Under the pieces are notes generated by a model, which saw nothing but the letters and a program-made list of their open reading frames with translations, was not told where the DNA came from and ran no database searches. From Jeotgalibaca ciconiae (GTDB lineage Bacteria > Bacillota > Bacilli > Lactobacillales > Aerococcaceae): a stretch of DNA of 64,000 bases. The translations under genes and the position numbers were made by a program. Numbering within the stretch: position 1 is the stretch's first letter; every line of letters begins with the position of its first letter. The DNA lies in assembly GCF_003955755.1 (NCBI RefSeq), contig NZ_CP034465.1, positions 992,001 through 1,056,000 on the forward strand. The letters run 5' to 3'. Of the stretch, positions 1-8,791 are shown in pieces.

Positions 1-1464
1 AGCTTGAAGAACGTCAAAGTCAATTCCCACTCCATTCACTTGCTCATGAGTAACTTCGTCTTCAATCGTGACACGCACCTCAGCCTGCGCATCTTCTCCA
101 CTAGTCAAAGCGTTCATTTCAAAGTTTGTGAGAGTCGGATGTTGTTTAAATACTTGATCAATCGAATTGTAAATCGCTTGAATACTTCCCGAACCAATTG
201 CGGAAGCAATTGATTTTTCGCCTTTTTCATCCTCGATTGAGACAATCGCTCCTTGGTGTCCATTTGAAACGTATTGCAACTGAACGGATTCCAAATGACA
301 AACTTCCTCTTCTGAACGTACTTGATCATCTATCAAAGCAATCAAATCTTCGTCAGTCACTTGTTTTTTCTTATCGGCTAGGTCTTTAAAACGTTTGAAC
401 AATTTTTTCACTTCATCATCAGAAATGGTATAACCCAGTTCTTCTATTTTTGTTCTAAATGCATGTCGGCCGGACAGCTTGCCAAGTGGAAGCGAATTTG
501 TTTGAACACCGACTAATTGAGGAGTAATAATCTCATATGTTTCTGGATTTTTTAGGACGCCATCTTGATGAATACCAGATTCGTGTGCATAAGCATTTCC
601 TCCAACAATTGCTTTGTTCCTTGGAACAACCATTCCTGAAAGACGGGAAACAATGTCGCTTGTTCGCTTCGTTTCGTTAAGAACAATTCCTGTTTCACAT
701 TGATAAAAGTCTTTTCGAATATGTAGTGCAATGGCTACTTCTTCCAAAGCAGTGTTCCCTGCGCGCTCACCAATTCCATTAATGGCTCCCTCTACACGGT
801 TTGCACCATTTTCAATCGCTGCAAGCGCGTTAGCAGTGGCCATCCCCAAATCATCATGACAGTGAGATGAAAAAATAATTTCTTGGTCACTTTTAATATT
901 GCTGATAAGAAAAGCAAAAATGGCACCATATTCTTTGGGATTGGAATAACCTACTGTATCTGGAACATTGATAATTGTTGCTCCAGCATCAATGGCTGTT
1001 TGAACAGCTTCTAGTAAAAAGTTTTTGTCACTACGCGATGCATCTTCAGGAGAGAACTGAACTTTTTCAAATAAAGTCCGTGCATAAGAAACATGTTCTT
1101 TTATAGAAGCTAACACTTCGTCTTTCGTCATTTTCAACTTATCTTTCATATGAATATCGCTTGTAGCTAGGAAAACATGTATTTGTGGAAATTTTGCTTC
1201 TTGCAGTGCCTCATATGCTCGATCAATATCTTTTTTCTGACATCTTGCAAGTCCCGCTACTGTCATTTTTGTTGCTGCTCTAGAAATAGCCTGTACTGCT
1301 TCAAAGTCTCCCTGCGATGTGACGGGGAAGCCCGCTTCAATCGTATCAATACCCCATTTTTCCAATTGCAAAGCGATTTGCACTTTTTCCTTTGTATTAA
1401 AGTTTACTCCTGGTGTTTGTTCTCCGTCTCTCAAGGTTGTGTCAAAAAATTGTATTCTCCTCAT
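1..1464 (-). CDS. leuA: 2-isopropylmalate synthase, 3' end cut by window edge
   Basis: First enzyme of leucine biosynthesis: condenses acetyl-CoA with 2-ketoisovalerate. The minus-strand frame starts at the ATG at 1462-1464 behind GAGGAGA and stays open to base 1 (488 codons; the family usually has about 500-520), so only a short C-terminal end is missing. Seen: the HMGL-like N-terminus [12 protein letters not shown], the metal-binding [14 protein letters not shown], and HESGIHQDG in the linker before the C-terminal domain that binds leucine as feedback inhibitor. It is expressed through the attenuator leader just upstream (1498-1699), so control by leucine supply is visible in the sequence. 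Other leu genes would be expected beyond the left edge. Confidence 0.95.
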   Translation of the reverse strand, partial: MRRIQFFDTTLRDGEQTPGVNFNTKEKVQIALQLEKWGIDTIEAGFPVTSQGDFEAVQAISRAATKMTVAGLARCQKKDIDRAYEALQEAKFPQIHVFLATSDIHMKDKLKMTKDEVLASIKEHVSYARTLFEKVQFSPEDASRSDKNFLLEAVQTAIDAGATIINVPDTVGYSNPKEYGAIFAFLISNIKSDQEIIFSSHCHDDLGMATANALAAIENGANRVEGAINGIGERAGNTALEEVAIALHIRKDFYQCETGIVLNETKRTSDIVSRLSGMVVPRNKAIVGGNAYAHESGIHQDGVLKNPETYEIITPQLVGVQTNSLPLGKLSGRHAFRTKIEELGYTISDDEVKKLFKRFKDLADKKKQVTDEDLIALIDDQVRSEEEVCHLESVQLQYVSNGHQGAIVSIEDEKGEKSIASAIGSGSIQAIYNSIDQVFKQHPTLTNFEMNALTSGEDAQAEVRVTIEDEVTHEQVNGVGIDFDVLQA

Positions 1465-1497
1465 TTAATCTCTCCTCATTTTCTAATGTATTTAGGA

Positions 1498-1542
1498 TAA
1501 AAAAATAGCACCGCATGAAAGTTAAAACACTTTATGCAATGC
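1498..1542 (-). terminator. attenuator terminator of the leu leader
   Basis: Read on the minus strand, GCATTGCAT..AAAG pairs with CTTTC..ATGCGGTGC around an 8-nt loop with one bulged C and two G-U pairs, followed directly by a run of seven T. This is a good intrinsic terminator between the leader peptide and leuA, 34 bases before the leuA start. Confidence 0.8.
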
Positions 1543-1547
1543 AAATG

Positions 1548-1587
1548 AGACTCTTTTATTTACGTTTTTTACGTGTAAAAAGAGTCT
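1548..1587 (-). promoter_or_regulatory. leader hairpin preceding the leu terminator
   Basis: AGACTCTTTTTACACGT pairs imperfectly with ACGTAAATAAAAGAGTCT. It has no T run and sits 3 bases after the leader-peptide stop, so a ribosome stalled on the leucine codons would cover its 5' arm. That is the position of the segment that controls terminator formation in classical attenuators. The alternative pairings were not computed. Confidence 0.55.
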
Positions 1588-1590
1588 GTT

Positions 1591-1635
1591 TCATAATAAT
1601 AAAGTTGTGAAGATTTCTGTTTTTATCATTTTCAT
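1591..1635 (-). CDS. leucine leader peptide (leuL-like), 14 aa
   Basis: Short frame MKMIKTEIFTTLLL followed by TGA. AGGTGA lies 5 bases upstream of the ATG. The last three codons are consecutive TTA leucine codons right before the stop, which is the hallmark of a ribosome-mediated leucine attenuator. Promoter, leader, hairpin and terminator follow in the right order before leuA. The peptide probably has no function beyond sensing charged tRNA-Leu. Confidence 0.8.
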   Translation of the reverse strand: MKMIKTEIFTTLLL

Positions 1636-1670
1636 TTTAATCACCTAATCATTCTTTAATCATTGAAAGC

Positions 1671-1699
1671 AATTTAACCTACTTTTCTTAATATGTCAA
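1671..1699 (-). promoter_or_regulatory. leu promoter
   Basis: Consensus -35 TTGACA (1694-1699) and a -10 TAAATT (1671-1676) separated by exactly 17 bp. It points toward the leader peptide and leuA and starts transcription about 30 bases before the leader ATG. Confidence 0.75.
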
Positions 1700-1744
1700 G
1701 AATAATATAAGAATTTTCTGACGATTTAAAAAATAAGAAGAAAC

Positions 1745-1785
1745 TGGTATAATCAAAAAGATTCATTATTATAGACATACAGGAG
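1745..1785 (+). promoter_or_regulatory. extended -10 promoter and RBS of the HAD gene
   Basis: TGGTATAAT (1745-1753) is an extended -10 element; no good -35 is present. AGGAG at 1781-1785 lies 8 bases before the ATG at 1794. The promoter is divergent from the leu promoter. Confidence 0.6.
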
Positions 1786-1793
1786 AATAGCAA

Positions 1794-2630
1794 ATGACGA
1801 TTAAAGCAATTGTGCTGGATATGGACGGCACACTATTAACATCAAGAAAAACCATCTCAAGCAAGACAAAAGAAGCATTGATGGATGCTCAAAAAAATGG
1901 GGTAAAAGTCATTCTAGCATCTGGGCGTCCTACTTTAGGTATGTGGGAAGCTGCAAAAGAGCTGGATCTGGCTTCTAATAATGGATTTATTTTATCTTAT
2001 AATGGGTCAATGGTAACAGACTGTTCGACAAATGAAGTATTATTTAATCAACCGATGAACGTTGCAGTAGGCCAAGATATGCTGAACCATTTGAAAAAAT
2101 TTGATGTCATTCCTATGATTGTTAAAGACACACATTTATTTGTCAACGATGTATATGAATTCATTGAAGGCATGACTGAAGAACCTTTTAATGTCATTAA
2201 GTATGAAGCAGATATTGGAACGTTTAAGTTATGTGAAGTGGAAGATTTAGCTACTTTTGCGAATTATCCATTGAATAAGATACTAGTAGCGGGTCACCCA
2301 GCGTACTTGGAAGAAGTTCACCAAGAAATCTTCCAGCCTTTCCAAGATGTTGCAACAGGGGTATTTTCAGCACCTTTCTATTTTGAACTTACCGCTAAAA
2401 ACATTAGCAAAGCGAATGCACTCGATAGTGTTCTATCTGCCCACGATATTTCTGCCAGTGAAGTAATATCTTTTGGAGACAGCCAAAATGACCGTTCGAT
2501 TATTGATTATGCAGGAATCGGGGTTGCTATGGGAAATGCGATTGATGAAATAAAAGAAGCAGCAGATTACGTTACTTTGTCGAATGATGAAGATGGCATT
2601 GCCCTTGCTTTAGAGAAGTTTTTTGTATAA
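1794..2630 (+). CDS. Cof-type HAD-IIB sugar-phosphate phosphatase
   Basis: 278-residue hydrolase of the haloacid dehalogenase superfamily, Cof/YidA group. Motif I is DMDGTLLTS (residues 9-17) with the nucleophile and acid-base Asp pair, motif II is the ASGRP region, and motif IV is GDSQNDRSII near the C-terminus with the Mg-binding Asp residues. The IIB cap occupies the middle. Such cytoplasmic enzymes dephosphorylate sugar phosphates and related metabolites with broad specificity, so the substrate cannot be named. It is monocistronic, with its own extended -10 promoter and terminator. Confidence 0.85.
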   Translation: MTIKAIVLDMDGTLLTSRKTISSKTKEALMDAQKNGVKVILASGRPTLGMWEAAKELDLASNNGFILSYNGSMVTDCSTNEVLFNQPMNVAVGQDMLNHLKKFDVIPMIVKDTHLFVNDVYEFIEGMTEEPFNVIKYEADIGTFKLCEVEDLATFANYPLNKILVAGHPAYLEEVHQEIFQPFQDVATGVFSAPFYFELTAKNISKANALDSVLSAHDISASEVISFGDSQNDRSIIDYAGIGVAMGNAIDEIKEAADYVTLSNDEDGIALALEKFFV

Positions 2631-2638
2631 ATAAAAAG

Positions 2639-2684
2639 AAAGACTTTCAAGCTCATTTTTCAGCCTGAAGGTCTTTATTTTTTC
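2639..2684 (+). terminator. intrinsic terminator after the HAD gene
   Basis: AAAGACTTTCA (2639-2649) pairs with TGAAGGTCTTT (2666-2676) and is followed by a T-rich run. It lies 9 bases after the stop codon. Confidence 0.85.
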
Positions 2685-2689
2685 AGAAT

Positions 2690-2780
2690 AAAGATGTTCA
2701 TTGCTTCATTCTCTGCTGAACATCTTTATATTTTAAAAATGAAGATGTTCAGACTTAATATTTCGCTTGAACATCTTTTT
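2690..2780. terminator. two tandem hairpins with the same stem, between convergent genes
   Basis: Two successive hairpins use the same arms AAGATGTTCA / TGAACATCTT (2690-2727 and 2742-2777), both flanked by T or A runs, so they can stop transcription from either side. The second begins right at the stop codon of the ROK gene. The repeated stem suggests local duplication. Confidence 0.7.
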
Positions 2781-3803
2781 CTAATAATTTTTAAGATCAA
2801 AATCAAATTTATCTAATTCCATAATTCCCAGCATGATGAGTCCTTGGTAATAATCTTCTTGGAAGGTATCAGCATACTTGATAATGAAATCGGTCCCGTA
2901 TGGAAATTTATTTTTCATTTCTTTGCTGACTGTATCTTCTATCAAAGAACTTATCAACTTACTATTTCCATAAACAATCACTTCATCTGGATCATACATA
3001 CTTAATATGGTCTGTATACTTTCGTTTAGAAGCTGCATCACGTCTTCTTCATTTGTTAACGGGAATTCTGTGTTGTCATAAGATGGCAGGTGCTTCACCT
3101 CGCCGCTTAGTCCGTGGCTGCCATGAAAAATTTCATTATTTATGACTAATGCTGCGCCTGGCGGATAATTTTCCGGGAAATATAGACCCGATACAATATT
3201 CGCTTCCTCACTTGCATTTGTATTTTTATAACCCAGAATCGCAGCATTAATATCATTTTCAATCATAACCGGAATATTGAAACGTTCTTCAATTTTTTTT
3301 CGTAGGTCCATGCCTCTCATGGCATCCAGATCCATAATCTCTAATATCCCCTTCACTTCAACTCCTGGTATACCAATGGAGATAATATCAATAGTTGGAA
3401 AACGTTCTTTATAGGAATCAATTACAAACTCTATATTTTCCCATGTTGTTAACTGATCAACAAAACTTTCCTCTACTAGCGTTTCGCCAAAAAGATTTAC
3501 AACGGCAAGCTCAACAATTAAATTTTTTTCTTTTTCAATATAATGGATAACTAAACACATTTGATAATTTTTATTAAGTTCATATACAGCTGCACGTCTG
3601 CCTCCCGTAATAACAGGTTCATCCATCTCTAAAACTTCCCCACTAGCCAGCATTTCTGGAATGAGTTTGTTTATTGTAACAACGCTTAATCCACTTTCTT
3701 TTGAAAGTCTACTTTTCGTAATCGGTTCCTGTGCTTCTTTTAAAATTTTCTTTAAAAAGTGTTTATTATGTAATTTTACATTCGTTGGGCCGTGAGAATA
3801 CAT
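2781..3803 (-). CDS. ROK-family transcriptional regulator
   Basis: Winged-helix N-terminus (LHNKHFLKKILKEA followed by a helix-turn-helix with SRLSKESGLSVVTINK) fused to a ROK sugar-kinase fold, the architecture of NagC/XylR repressors that respond to a sugar or sugar phosphate. I choose the ATG at 3803 (MYSHGP) because GGCGAGG lies just upstream; the frame is open to 3848 with ATGs at 3818-3820 and earlier that lack a ribosome site. It diverges from the acetyltransferase gene 118 bases away, its likely target. The inducer is unknown. Confidence 0.8.
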   Translation of the reverse strand: MYSHGPTNVKLHNKHFLKKILKEAQEPITKSRLSKESGLSVVTINKLIPEMLASGEVLEMDEPVITGGRRAAVYELNKNYQMCLVIHYIEKEKNLIVELAVVNLFGETLVEESFVDQLTTWENIEFVIDSYKERFPTIDIISIGIPGVEVKGILEIMDLDAMRGMDLRKKIEERFNIPVMIENDINAAILGYKNTNASEEANIVSGLYFPENYPPGAALVINNEIFHGSHGLSGEVKHLPSYDNTEFPLTNEEDVMQLLNESIQTILSMYDPDEVIVYGNSKLISSLIEDTVSKEMKNKFPYGTDFIIKYADTFQEDYYQGLIMLGIMELDKFDFDLKNY

Positions 3804-3851
3804 AGCCTCGCCTACTTTCATGTTTTTATAATAGAATACCAGAAACAAGTA

Positions 3852-3891
3852 AGATAAGCGCTTTTATTAATAATGTTAATAATGTTATAAT
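3852..3891 (+). promoter_or_regulatory. extended -10 promoter of maa, with a weak cre-like core upstream
   Basis: TGTTATAAT (3883-3891) is an extended -10 about 30 bases before the maa start. Upstream, ATAAGCGCTTTTA (3854-3866) contains the AAGCGCTT core of a CcpA cre site, but the outer positions fit poorly, so carbon-catabolite control is only a suggestion. Confidence 0.45.
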
Positions 3892-3921
3892 GAAAATATT
3901 CTACTATGAGGTGAGTTTTAT

Positions 3922-4473
3922 ATGACAAGAACCGAAAAAGAAAAGATGATTGCTGGCGAAATGTATTTTTCTGCTGATCCGGAATTAGTTGCAGACCGAG
4001 CAGAAGCTAGAAAACAAATGAGTATCATTAATGAAACAGCAGATCAGTCAGTGAGAAATAATATCGTATCCAAGTGTTTTGGAACTGCAGGAGAAAATCT
4101 CTATATCGAACCGAGAGTTACTTTTGATTATGGATACAATATCCATGTTGGTAAGAATTTCTATGCGAATTTCAATGCCACCCTCTTGGATGATTGCCCT
4201 ATCCGTATCGGTGATAATTGTATGTTGGCTCCAAATGTCCAATTATATACAGCTACTCATCCTCTTGATCCAATCGAGCGAAACAGCGGGTATGAGTATG
4301 CTAAACCTATTACTATTGGAGATAATGCATGGATTGGTGGAGGAGCCATCATTCTTCCAGGCGTCACTTTAGGAAATAATGTTGTAGTAGGGGCTGGATC
4401 AGTCGTAACAAAATCATTCCCCGACAATGTAGCAATCGCTGGGAATCCTGCTAGAGTCATTAAATCTATTTAA
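3922..4473 (+). CDS. maa: maltose/galactoside O-acetyltransferase (hexapeptide repeat)
   Basis: 183-residue trimeric left-handed beta-helix acetyltransferase that moves acetyl from acetyl-CoA to the 6-hydroxyl of a sugar. The N-terminal Mac cap is [18 protein letters not shown], hexapeptide turns run from about residue 60 to 170, the catalytic His lies in ATHPLDP, and the C-terminus is the typical [10 protein letters not shown]. The length matches the family. Start ATG at 3922 is preceded by TGAGGTGAG. It faces the ROK regulator divergently. Whether the substrate is maltose, glucose or a galactoside cannot be told. Confidence 0.88.
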   Translation: MTRTEKEKMIAGEMYFSADPELVADRAEARKQMSIINETADQSVRNNIVSKCFGTAGENLYIEPRVTFDYGYNIHVGKNFYANFNATLLDDCPIRIGDNCMLAPNVQLYTATHPLDPIERNSGYEYAKPITIGDNAWIGGGAIILPGVTLGNNVVVGAGSVVTKSFPDNVAIAGNPARVIKSI

Positions 4474-4488
4474 CAAGGAGAGCTGGTT

Positions 4489-4595
4489 GTGAGAATCGAA
4501 TACATTGGGCTATGGGTAAAAGATTTAGAAAGCATGAAAAAGTAAAGCAACTGACAGATGAAGAGGGAAAATTAATTGAGATCATGGCTGAATAA
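4489..4595 (+). pseudogene. VOC/glyoxalase-fold fossil with large internal deletion
   Basis: Behind AAGGAGAGCTG, a GTG frame reads VRIEYIGLWVKDLESMKK and stops at 4545. The +1 frame from 4542 then reads KQLTDEEGKLIEIMAE to a stop at 4595. The first piece matches a VOC-family N-terminus (conserved IGLWVKDLE) and the second a VOC C-terminus (DxEGxLIEI). About 80-100 codons between them are gone and the junction is out of frame. Confidence 0.6.
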
Positions 4596-4618
4596 TTTAT
4601 CTTTATAGAGTTAAAGAA

Positions 4619-4655
4619 AAACTAGCGAATTGAATGCAGAATTCGCTAGTTTTGC
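4619..4655 (+). terminator. intrinsic terminator after maa and the VOC fossil
   Basis: AACTAGCGAATT pairs perfectly with AATTCGCTAGTT around an 8-nt loop and is followed by TTTGCTTT. Confidence 0.8.
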
Positions 4656-4765
4656 TTTAATTATTATCAATCGGAACTCCAGTGTTTACAACTGTTTGTA
4701 CATTAGTCTACACATTACTAGCAATTTTTATTGGCTGAGCAAACTCTAATCTGGAATTTCTTATG

Positions 4766-4806
4766 CAAAAATAGGCTGTAAGGAAATTTTTCCTACAGCC
4801 TGTTTT
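4766..4806 (-). terminator. intrinsic terminator after the SDR gene
   Basis: On the minus strand AGGCTGTAGGAAA pairs with TTTCCTTACAGCCT, followed by ATTTTTG, 9 bases after the SDR stop. It also has a T-rich tail on the plus side. Confidence 0.8.
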
Positions 4807-4814
4807 GTGTGGGA

Positions 4815-5576
4815 CTAGACTGATGTCCAGCCGCCGTCTACTACCATCACATCACCGTTTACAAAACTTGAATCATCCGAAGCTAAAAAGAGCGCAGCTT
4901 GTGCTAATTGTTCCGATTCTCCCAGTGGTGCAGCTCCAGCGCCTGCTAACGCCTTTTGACCCATTTTACTTGCTTCCGCAGTAATTGAGCTTGAAATATT
5001 GGTTCTTACTGCTCCTGGGGCAATCACATTCGCACGTATTTTCCCATGAATTCCATAAGTTGCAGCAATGTTTTTCGTTAAACCAATTAAACCATGCTTT
5101 GAAGATACATACGCAGCGCCACCACGAGAACCGAATAAACCACCAATGGATGCATTATTTATAATAACACCGCCATTTTCTTGTCCTTCCATAATCTTGA
5201 TTGCCGCACGAGAAATTTTAAATGGACCTGTCAAATTCACAGCTATCACCTGGTTCCATACCTGATCGGACACTTCTCCTACTGTCATAAAATTATCCAA
5301 GATTCCAGCATTATTCACTAAAATATCTAAACTGCCGAATTCATCAACTGCTAATTTGACCATTGCGTCAATCTCTTCATCTTTAGAGACATCAGCAACA
5401 ATCCCAGCCGCCTGACCGCCTTCTTCTTTAATCCCTTCCACTACTTGGTTGATTGCTTCTTCATTTATATCTGAAACGATTACTTTTGCACCTTCTCTTG
5501 CATACAATTCTGCAATAGCTTTTCCTATACCAGAGGCTGCACCTGTTACGATCGCTGTTCTACCTGATAATTTCAT
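4815..5576 (-). CDS. short-chain dehydrogenase/reductase (classical SDR)
   Basis: About 253 residues with the full classical SDR signature: the TGAASGIG cofactor loop near the N-terminus, NNAG, the catalytic Ser in NNASIGG, and the YVSSK Tyr/Lys pair. The C-terminal half carries PGAVRT and ends with the conserved SSFVNGDVMVVDGGW. The ATG at 5576 (MKLSGR) is chosen because GGAG lies 8 bases upstream; a GTG nine bases earlier overlaps that site. It is an NAD(P)H-dependent oxidoreductase of the FabG/glucose-dehydrogenase-like group with unknown substrate, transcribed alone. Confidence 0.85.
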   Translation of the reverse strand: MKLSGRTAIVTGAASGIGKAIAELYAREGAKVIVSDINEEAINQVVEGIKEEGGQAAGIVADVSKDEEIDAMVKLAVDEFGSLDILVNNAGILDNFMTVGEVSDQVWNQVIAVNLTGPFKISRAAIKIMEGQENGGVIINNASIGGLFGSRGGAAYVSSKHGLIGLTKNIAATYGIHGKIRANVIAPGAVRTNISSSITAEASKMGQKALAGAGAAPLGESEQLAQAALFLASDDSSFVNGDVMVVDGGWTSV

Positions 5577-5585
5577 TTGTATCAC

Positions 5586-5915
5586 TCCTTCTACAATTCG
5601 TGAAAAAAGTTCAATTATCTACACCTTTATTATAATGAATTAATAGCTCTTGTAAAACATAAATTATCTATTTCAGTTAACTTACGCCGTGTCTTCCGTT
5701 GGTAACATTAACTGATAAACAGCAGCTAGCTGATTTTCTTATATTGCTCTCTAATCCCGATGGTGTCAATTGCTAGGTATTTTCCTTTTTATTTCATATT
5801 TTCCATGATGTATAATCATTAGCTTCTTTCTATTTACTATACATCATTATTACAGTCCAAACTCAAAGAGCCGATTTACCATTTATAATCATCGTAAACC
5901 AGCTCTATTTTTTTA
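5586..5915. other. 330-bp intergenic region without a gene
   Basis: No convincing frame. A hairpin at about 5869-5908 (AGAGC.GATTTAC against GTAAAC.AGCTCT) has a strong T run on the plus side and lies just after the aldolase stop at 5916, so it probably serves as that operon's terminator. A TTGACA-17-CAATAT promoter-like pair on the minus strand near 5740-5770 could start transcription toward the SDR gene. Confidence 0.4.
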
Positions 5916-6902
5916 TTAACTTAATGATTCAATTTTATCAAATACAGATGATGCTGTTTCTTGTAATACATCATTCAGCTCTTCTATATTCCTTCTTCCT
6001 TCTGTTCGAAGCCATTCGATTGCTTGCTCCGATCCTTCTTTTACAAAAACATCCACTCCATTTGCCCAAGTTGCTCGTCCACACAAGACACCATTGAAGG
6101 TAGAACCAGCTTCATTTGCGAAACGCAAAGTATCTTGAAATAGTTTTGCACTTACTCCGCCGCTAAGGAAAATAAAAGGTAGCTTTGTTGCCTCGTTTTG
6201 CAGTACAAACCATTTTTCAGCCTCTTCTTTTGTATAAACGATCTCTGAGCCGTACCCTTCTACAAAATTCATATTTACTGGAATCTCAACTTTAAGAACA
6301 TCCACTCCATACCGTTCTTTTGAGAATTCCTTCATTGCTTCAATTACTTTATGTGGTTTTACAGCAGCAAATTCTTTAGAAGTGTTATCGGTCATATGTT
6401 GATCATACGTAAGGATTTCTAAGAAAAATGGCAAATTTTCTGCTTCGCATTCCGAGCCAATCCGTTCCATATAAGCTTTTTTCTGTTCATTAATTTCATC
6501 CGATTCGTCTACATCATAGTACAATAAGAATTTACATGCATCCGATCCAGCTTCTTTCAATCTTTTTACAGACCAAACATCCAACGTATCTGGCAGACGT
6601 CCAGGTTCTGAAGCGTCATAACCTGTTTTTTCGTATGCTAGTAGTAAACCGCATTCGTCATTCTTTATTTCAGAAGCAGGAATACCATATTCAGGATCTA
6701 GAAGAATAGCAGAAGCATAAGGAGTCAACTCTTTCGAAACCAACTTTTTAAAGTCAATAATATCTATATCCGTCGCTTCTTTATGTTTTCCAATCATTTT
6801 CTTCAAAGCACCACGCTGATCAATCGCAAGAGCGCTAATGATTCCTTTTTCATTTACCATCTTATTTAAATACGTATACTTCTCTTTTGATATTGTTTTC
6901 AT
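5916..6902 (-). CDS. lacD: tagatose 1,6-bisphosphate aldolase, class I
   Basis: 328 residues, the standard LacD length. Recognised from the N-terminal [25 protein letters not shown], and the Schiff-base region [15 protein letters not shown] followed by FIFLSGGVS. It splits tagatose 1,6-bisphosphate into dihydroxyacetone phosphate and glyceraldehyde 3-phosphate. It is the last gene of the kinase-IIBC-IIA-aldolase operon, one base after the IIA stop, with AGAGG upstream. An operon for plain fructose would not need its own aldolase of this class, so the context points to a tagatose-type sugar. Confidence 0.92.
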   Translation of the reverse strand: MKTISKEKYTYLNKMVNEKGIISALAIDQRGALKKMIGKHKEATDIDIIDFKKLVSKELTPYASAILLDPEYGIPASEIKNDECGLLLAYEKTGYDASEPGRLPDTLDVWSVKRLKEAGSDACKFLLYYDVDESDEINEQKKAYMERIGSECEAENLPFFLEILTYDQHMTDNTSKEFAAVKPHKVIEAMKEFSKERYGVDVLKVEIPVNMNFVEGYGSEIVYTKEEAEKWFVLQNEATKLPFIFLSGGVSAKLFQDTLRFANEAGSTFNGVLCGRATWANGVDVFVKEGSEQAIEWLRTEGRRNIEELNDVLQETASSVFDKIESLS

Positions 6903-6903
6903 T

Positions 6904-7359
6904 TTATACCTCTTTTATCTTTTGATTAAGTAGTTGAGCAATAGCACTTTCTGTTTCAGCAGCTTTTAAAGCTGAAGTTACTTCTGATCGCATTAACAAA
7001 CGCGCTACTCGAGAAAGTAATTTTAAGTGAGTCGTTCCAGATTCCTCTTCAGGAATAAATAAGGCAATGACAAATGATGTTGGATTTCCATCCATGCTCT
7101 GCCAATCAATGCTATTTTTTAAACGCACAATCACAACCTGAGACTCCTTAATTTCTTCTGCTTTAGCATGTGGAATAGCAAAACCATCCATCATCCCGGT
7201 TGTACCTTCAGCTTCCCGTTCTGTCAGTTTTTGATAAACTGCTTCTTTGCTTGTAGAAAAACCAAGTTCTACTGTTTTATCTGATAAAAAATGAAAAATC
7301 TCATCTTGTGTAGAAAATTCTTCATTCAAAAAGATATTTTCTTCATGAATAAAAGCCAT
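6904..7359 (-). CDS. PTS fructose-family EIIA component
   Basis: 151-residue cytoplasmic phosphocarrier of the fructose/mannitol (PTS_EIIA_2) family. The active-site His lies in [12 protein letters not shown], which includes the family pattern G.A.PH. It takes phosphate from HPr and passes it to the EIIB domain of the next-upstream gene. It is a separate polypeptide rather than fused to IIBC. GAGGAAAT precedes the start, 17 bases after the IIBC stop. Confidence 0.9.
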   Translation of the reverse strand: MAFIHEENIFLNEEFSTQDEIFHFLSDKTVELGFSTSKEAVYQKLTEREAEGTTGMMDGFAIPHAKAEEIKESQVVIVRLKNSIDWQSMDGNPTSFVIALFIPEEESGTTHLKLLSRVARLLMRSEVTSALKAAETESAIAQLLNQKIKEV

Positions 7360-7376
7360 TTATATTTCCTCGCTTT

Positions 7377-8789
7377 CTATTTTGAAACCAATACTTCTTT
7401 CTTTTTTTCCACACTATTCTTTTGAATTAATCCTAATATAACCCCGCCAACAATCGAACCGATAAGAATCGATGCAACCCATTGGATTTTCCCAGTAACA
7501 ACTGGTAGTACTAAAAATCCTCCATGTGGTGCTGGAACTTGTACTCCAAACATATACGTCAATACCGCTGCGATTGATGAGCCTAGCATCATCGTTGGCA
7601 ATACACGAATGGGATCTTTTGCAGCAAAAGGAATAGCTCCCTCCGTAATATGTGTAGACCCTAGAATAAAGTTAACCAAGCCTGCATTACGGTCGTTTGC
7701 ATCAAAATATTTTCCAAAGAATAAAGCAGCAAAACCAGTAATTAATGGCGGTGCAATACAAGCTGCTGAAACGCCTGCCATAAAAGTTGTGTTTCCTTGT
7801 GCAAGCAAAGCCGTTCCCGTTACATAAGCAGCTTTGTTAATCGGGCCGCCCATATCGAAAGCACTCATACATCCTACAATAATTCCTAGAATTAATGGGT
7901 TTGAATCTTGGAAACCAGCTAAGAAATTCATCATACCTTCGTTAACAGCACTCATAGGACCCGCTAACAATGACATCGCTATTCCGATAACTCCTACTCC
8001 AATTACAGGAAGAAGAAAAATAGCTTTTAATCCGTCTAACGCTTTTGGTAAGCCTTTTAGTGCTTTTTGAAGTAACAGAACAAAATAACCACCTAAGAAA
8101 CCGGAAATGATTCCTCCTAAGAATCCTGTTCCACCATTCATTGCGATAACTCCGCCGACAAATCCTACTATCAATCCAGGTCTTTTTGCAATTCCTTCAG
8201 CTATATAGGCAGATAGAATGGGAACCATTAATCCCATTGCTGCATCTCCTACACTTTTTAACATGGCTGCAGTAGGATTATATTGCGCGTGATCAGGATC
8301 AAATGAATAGACACCCCAAATGGCAAATGAAATCGCAATTAACACACCGCCGGCAACAACAAATGGTAACATATGTGAAACACCATTCATCAAGTTTTTA
8401 TAGATACTTCTTCCAAAACTTGATGAATCTGAGGAAGATTCTTCTCTATTTGCTGTTTCTGTTTCTATCATTACTTTTCCTTTTCCAGCCAACGCATCTT
8501 CAATTAAACGATCTGCATCTTTAATTCCAGTACCTACAGAAACGTCAATGACCCGTTTTCCGGCAAATCTTTCCGGATGAACATCTTTGTCAGATGCAAT
8601 AATGACAGCATCTGCTTCCCTAATTTCTTCAGGAGAGAGTTCATTTTCAATCCCGATCTGCCCATGTGTTTCAACTTTAATTGTTATGCCTTTGCGCTTT
8701 GCAGCTTGTTCCAAAGCTTCCTGAGCCATATATGTATGTGCAATACCTGTGGGACAACCAGTAGCTGCAATGATTTGATATTTTGCCAT
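7377..8789 (-). CDS. PTS fructose-family EIIBC permease
   Basis: 470 residues. The N-terminal EIIB domain (about 1-100) has the phospho-Cys loop CPTGIAHTYMAQEAL. A linker rich in E and S (about 105-125) precedes the EIIC membrane domain, with about 8-10 hydrophobic segments and family motifs such as FDMGGPINKAAY, STHITEGAIPFAAKDP and PAPHGG. It imports and phosphorylates a ketohexose at C1. With the kinase and LacD in the same operon, I infer tagatose or a related ketose. Its stop is 3 bases... before the next gene's coordinates on the same strand begin: the kinase stop is at 8792, so kinase is upstream and translation is probably coupled. Confidence 0.9.
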   Translation of the reverse strand: MAKYQIIAATGCPTGIAHTYMAQEALEQAAKRKGITIKVETHGQIGIENELSPEEIREADAVIIASDKDVHPERFAGKRVIDVSVGTGIKDADRLIEDALAGKGKVMIETETANREESSSDSSSFGRSIYKNLMNGVSHMLPFVVAGGVLIAISFAIWGVYSFDPDHAQYNPTAAMLKSVGDAAMGLMVPILSAYIAEGIAKRPGLIVGFVGGVIAMNGGTGFLGGIISGFLGGYFVLLLQKALKGLPKALDGLKAIFLLPVIGVGVIGIAMSLLAGPMSAVNEGMMNFLAGFQDSNPLILGIIVGCMSAFDMGGPINKAAYVTGTALLAQGNTTFMAGVSAACIAPPLITGFAALFFGKYFDANDRNAGLVNFILGSTHITEGAIPFAAKDPIRVLPTMMLGSSIAAVLTYMFGVQVPAPHGGFLVLPVVTGKIQWVASILIGSIVGGVILGLIQKNSVEKKKEVLVSK

Positions 8790-8791
8790 AT

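Noticed and set aside
1498-1700. T-box riboswitch upstream of leuA
   Set aside because: No T-box sequence or specifier stem seen; a translated leader with leucine codons explains the region better.
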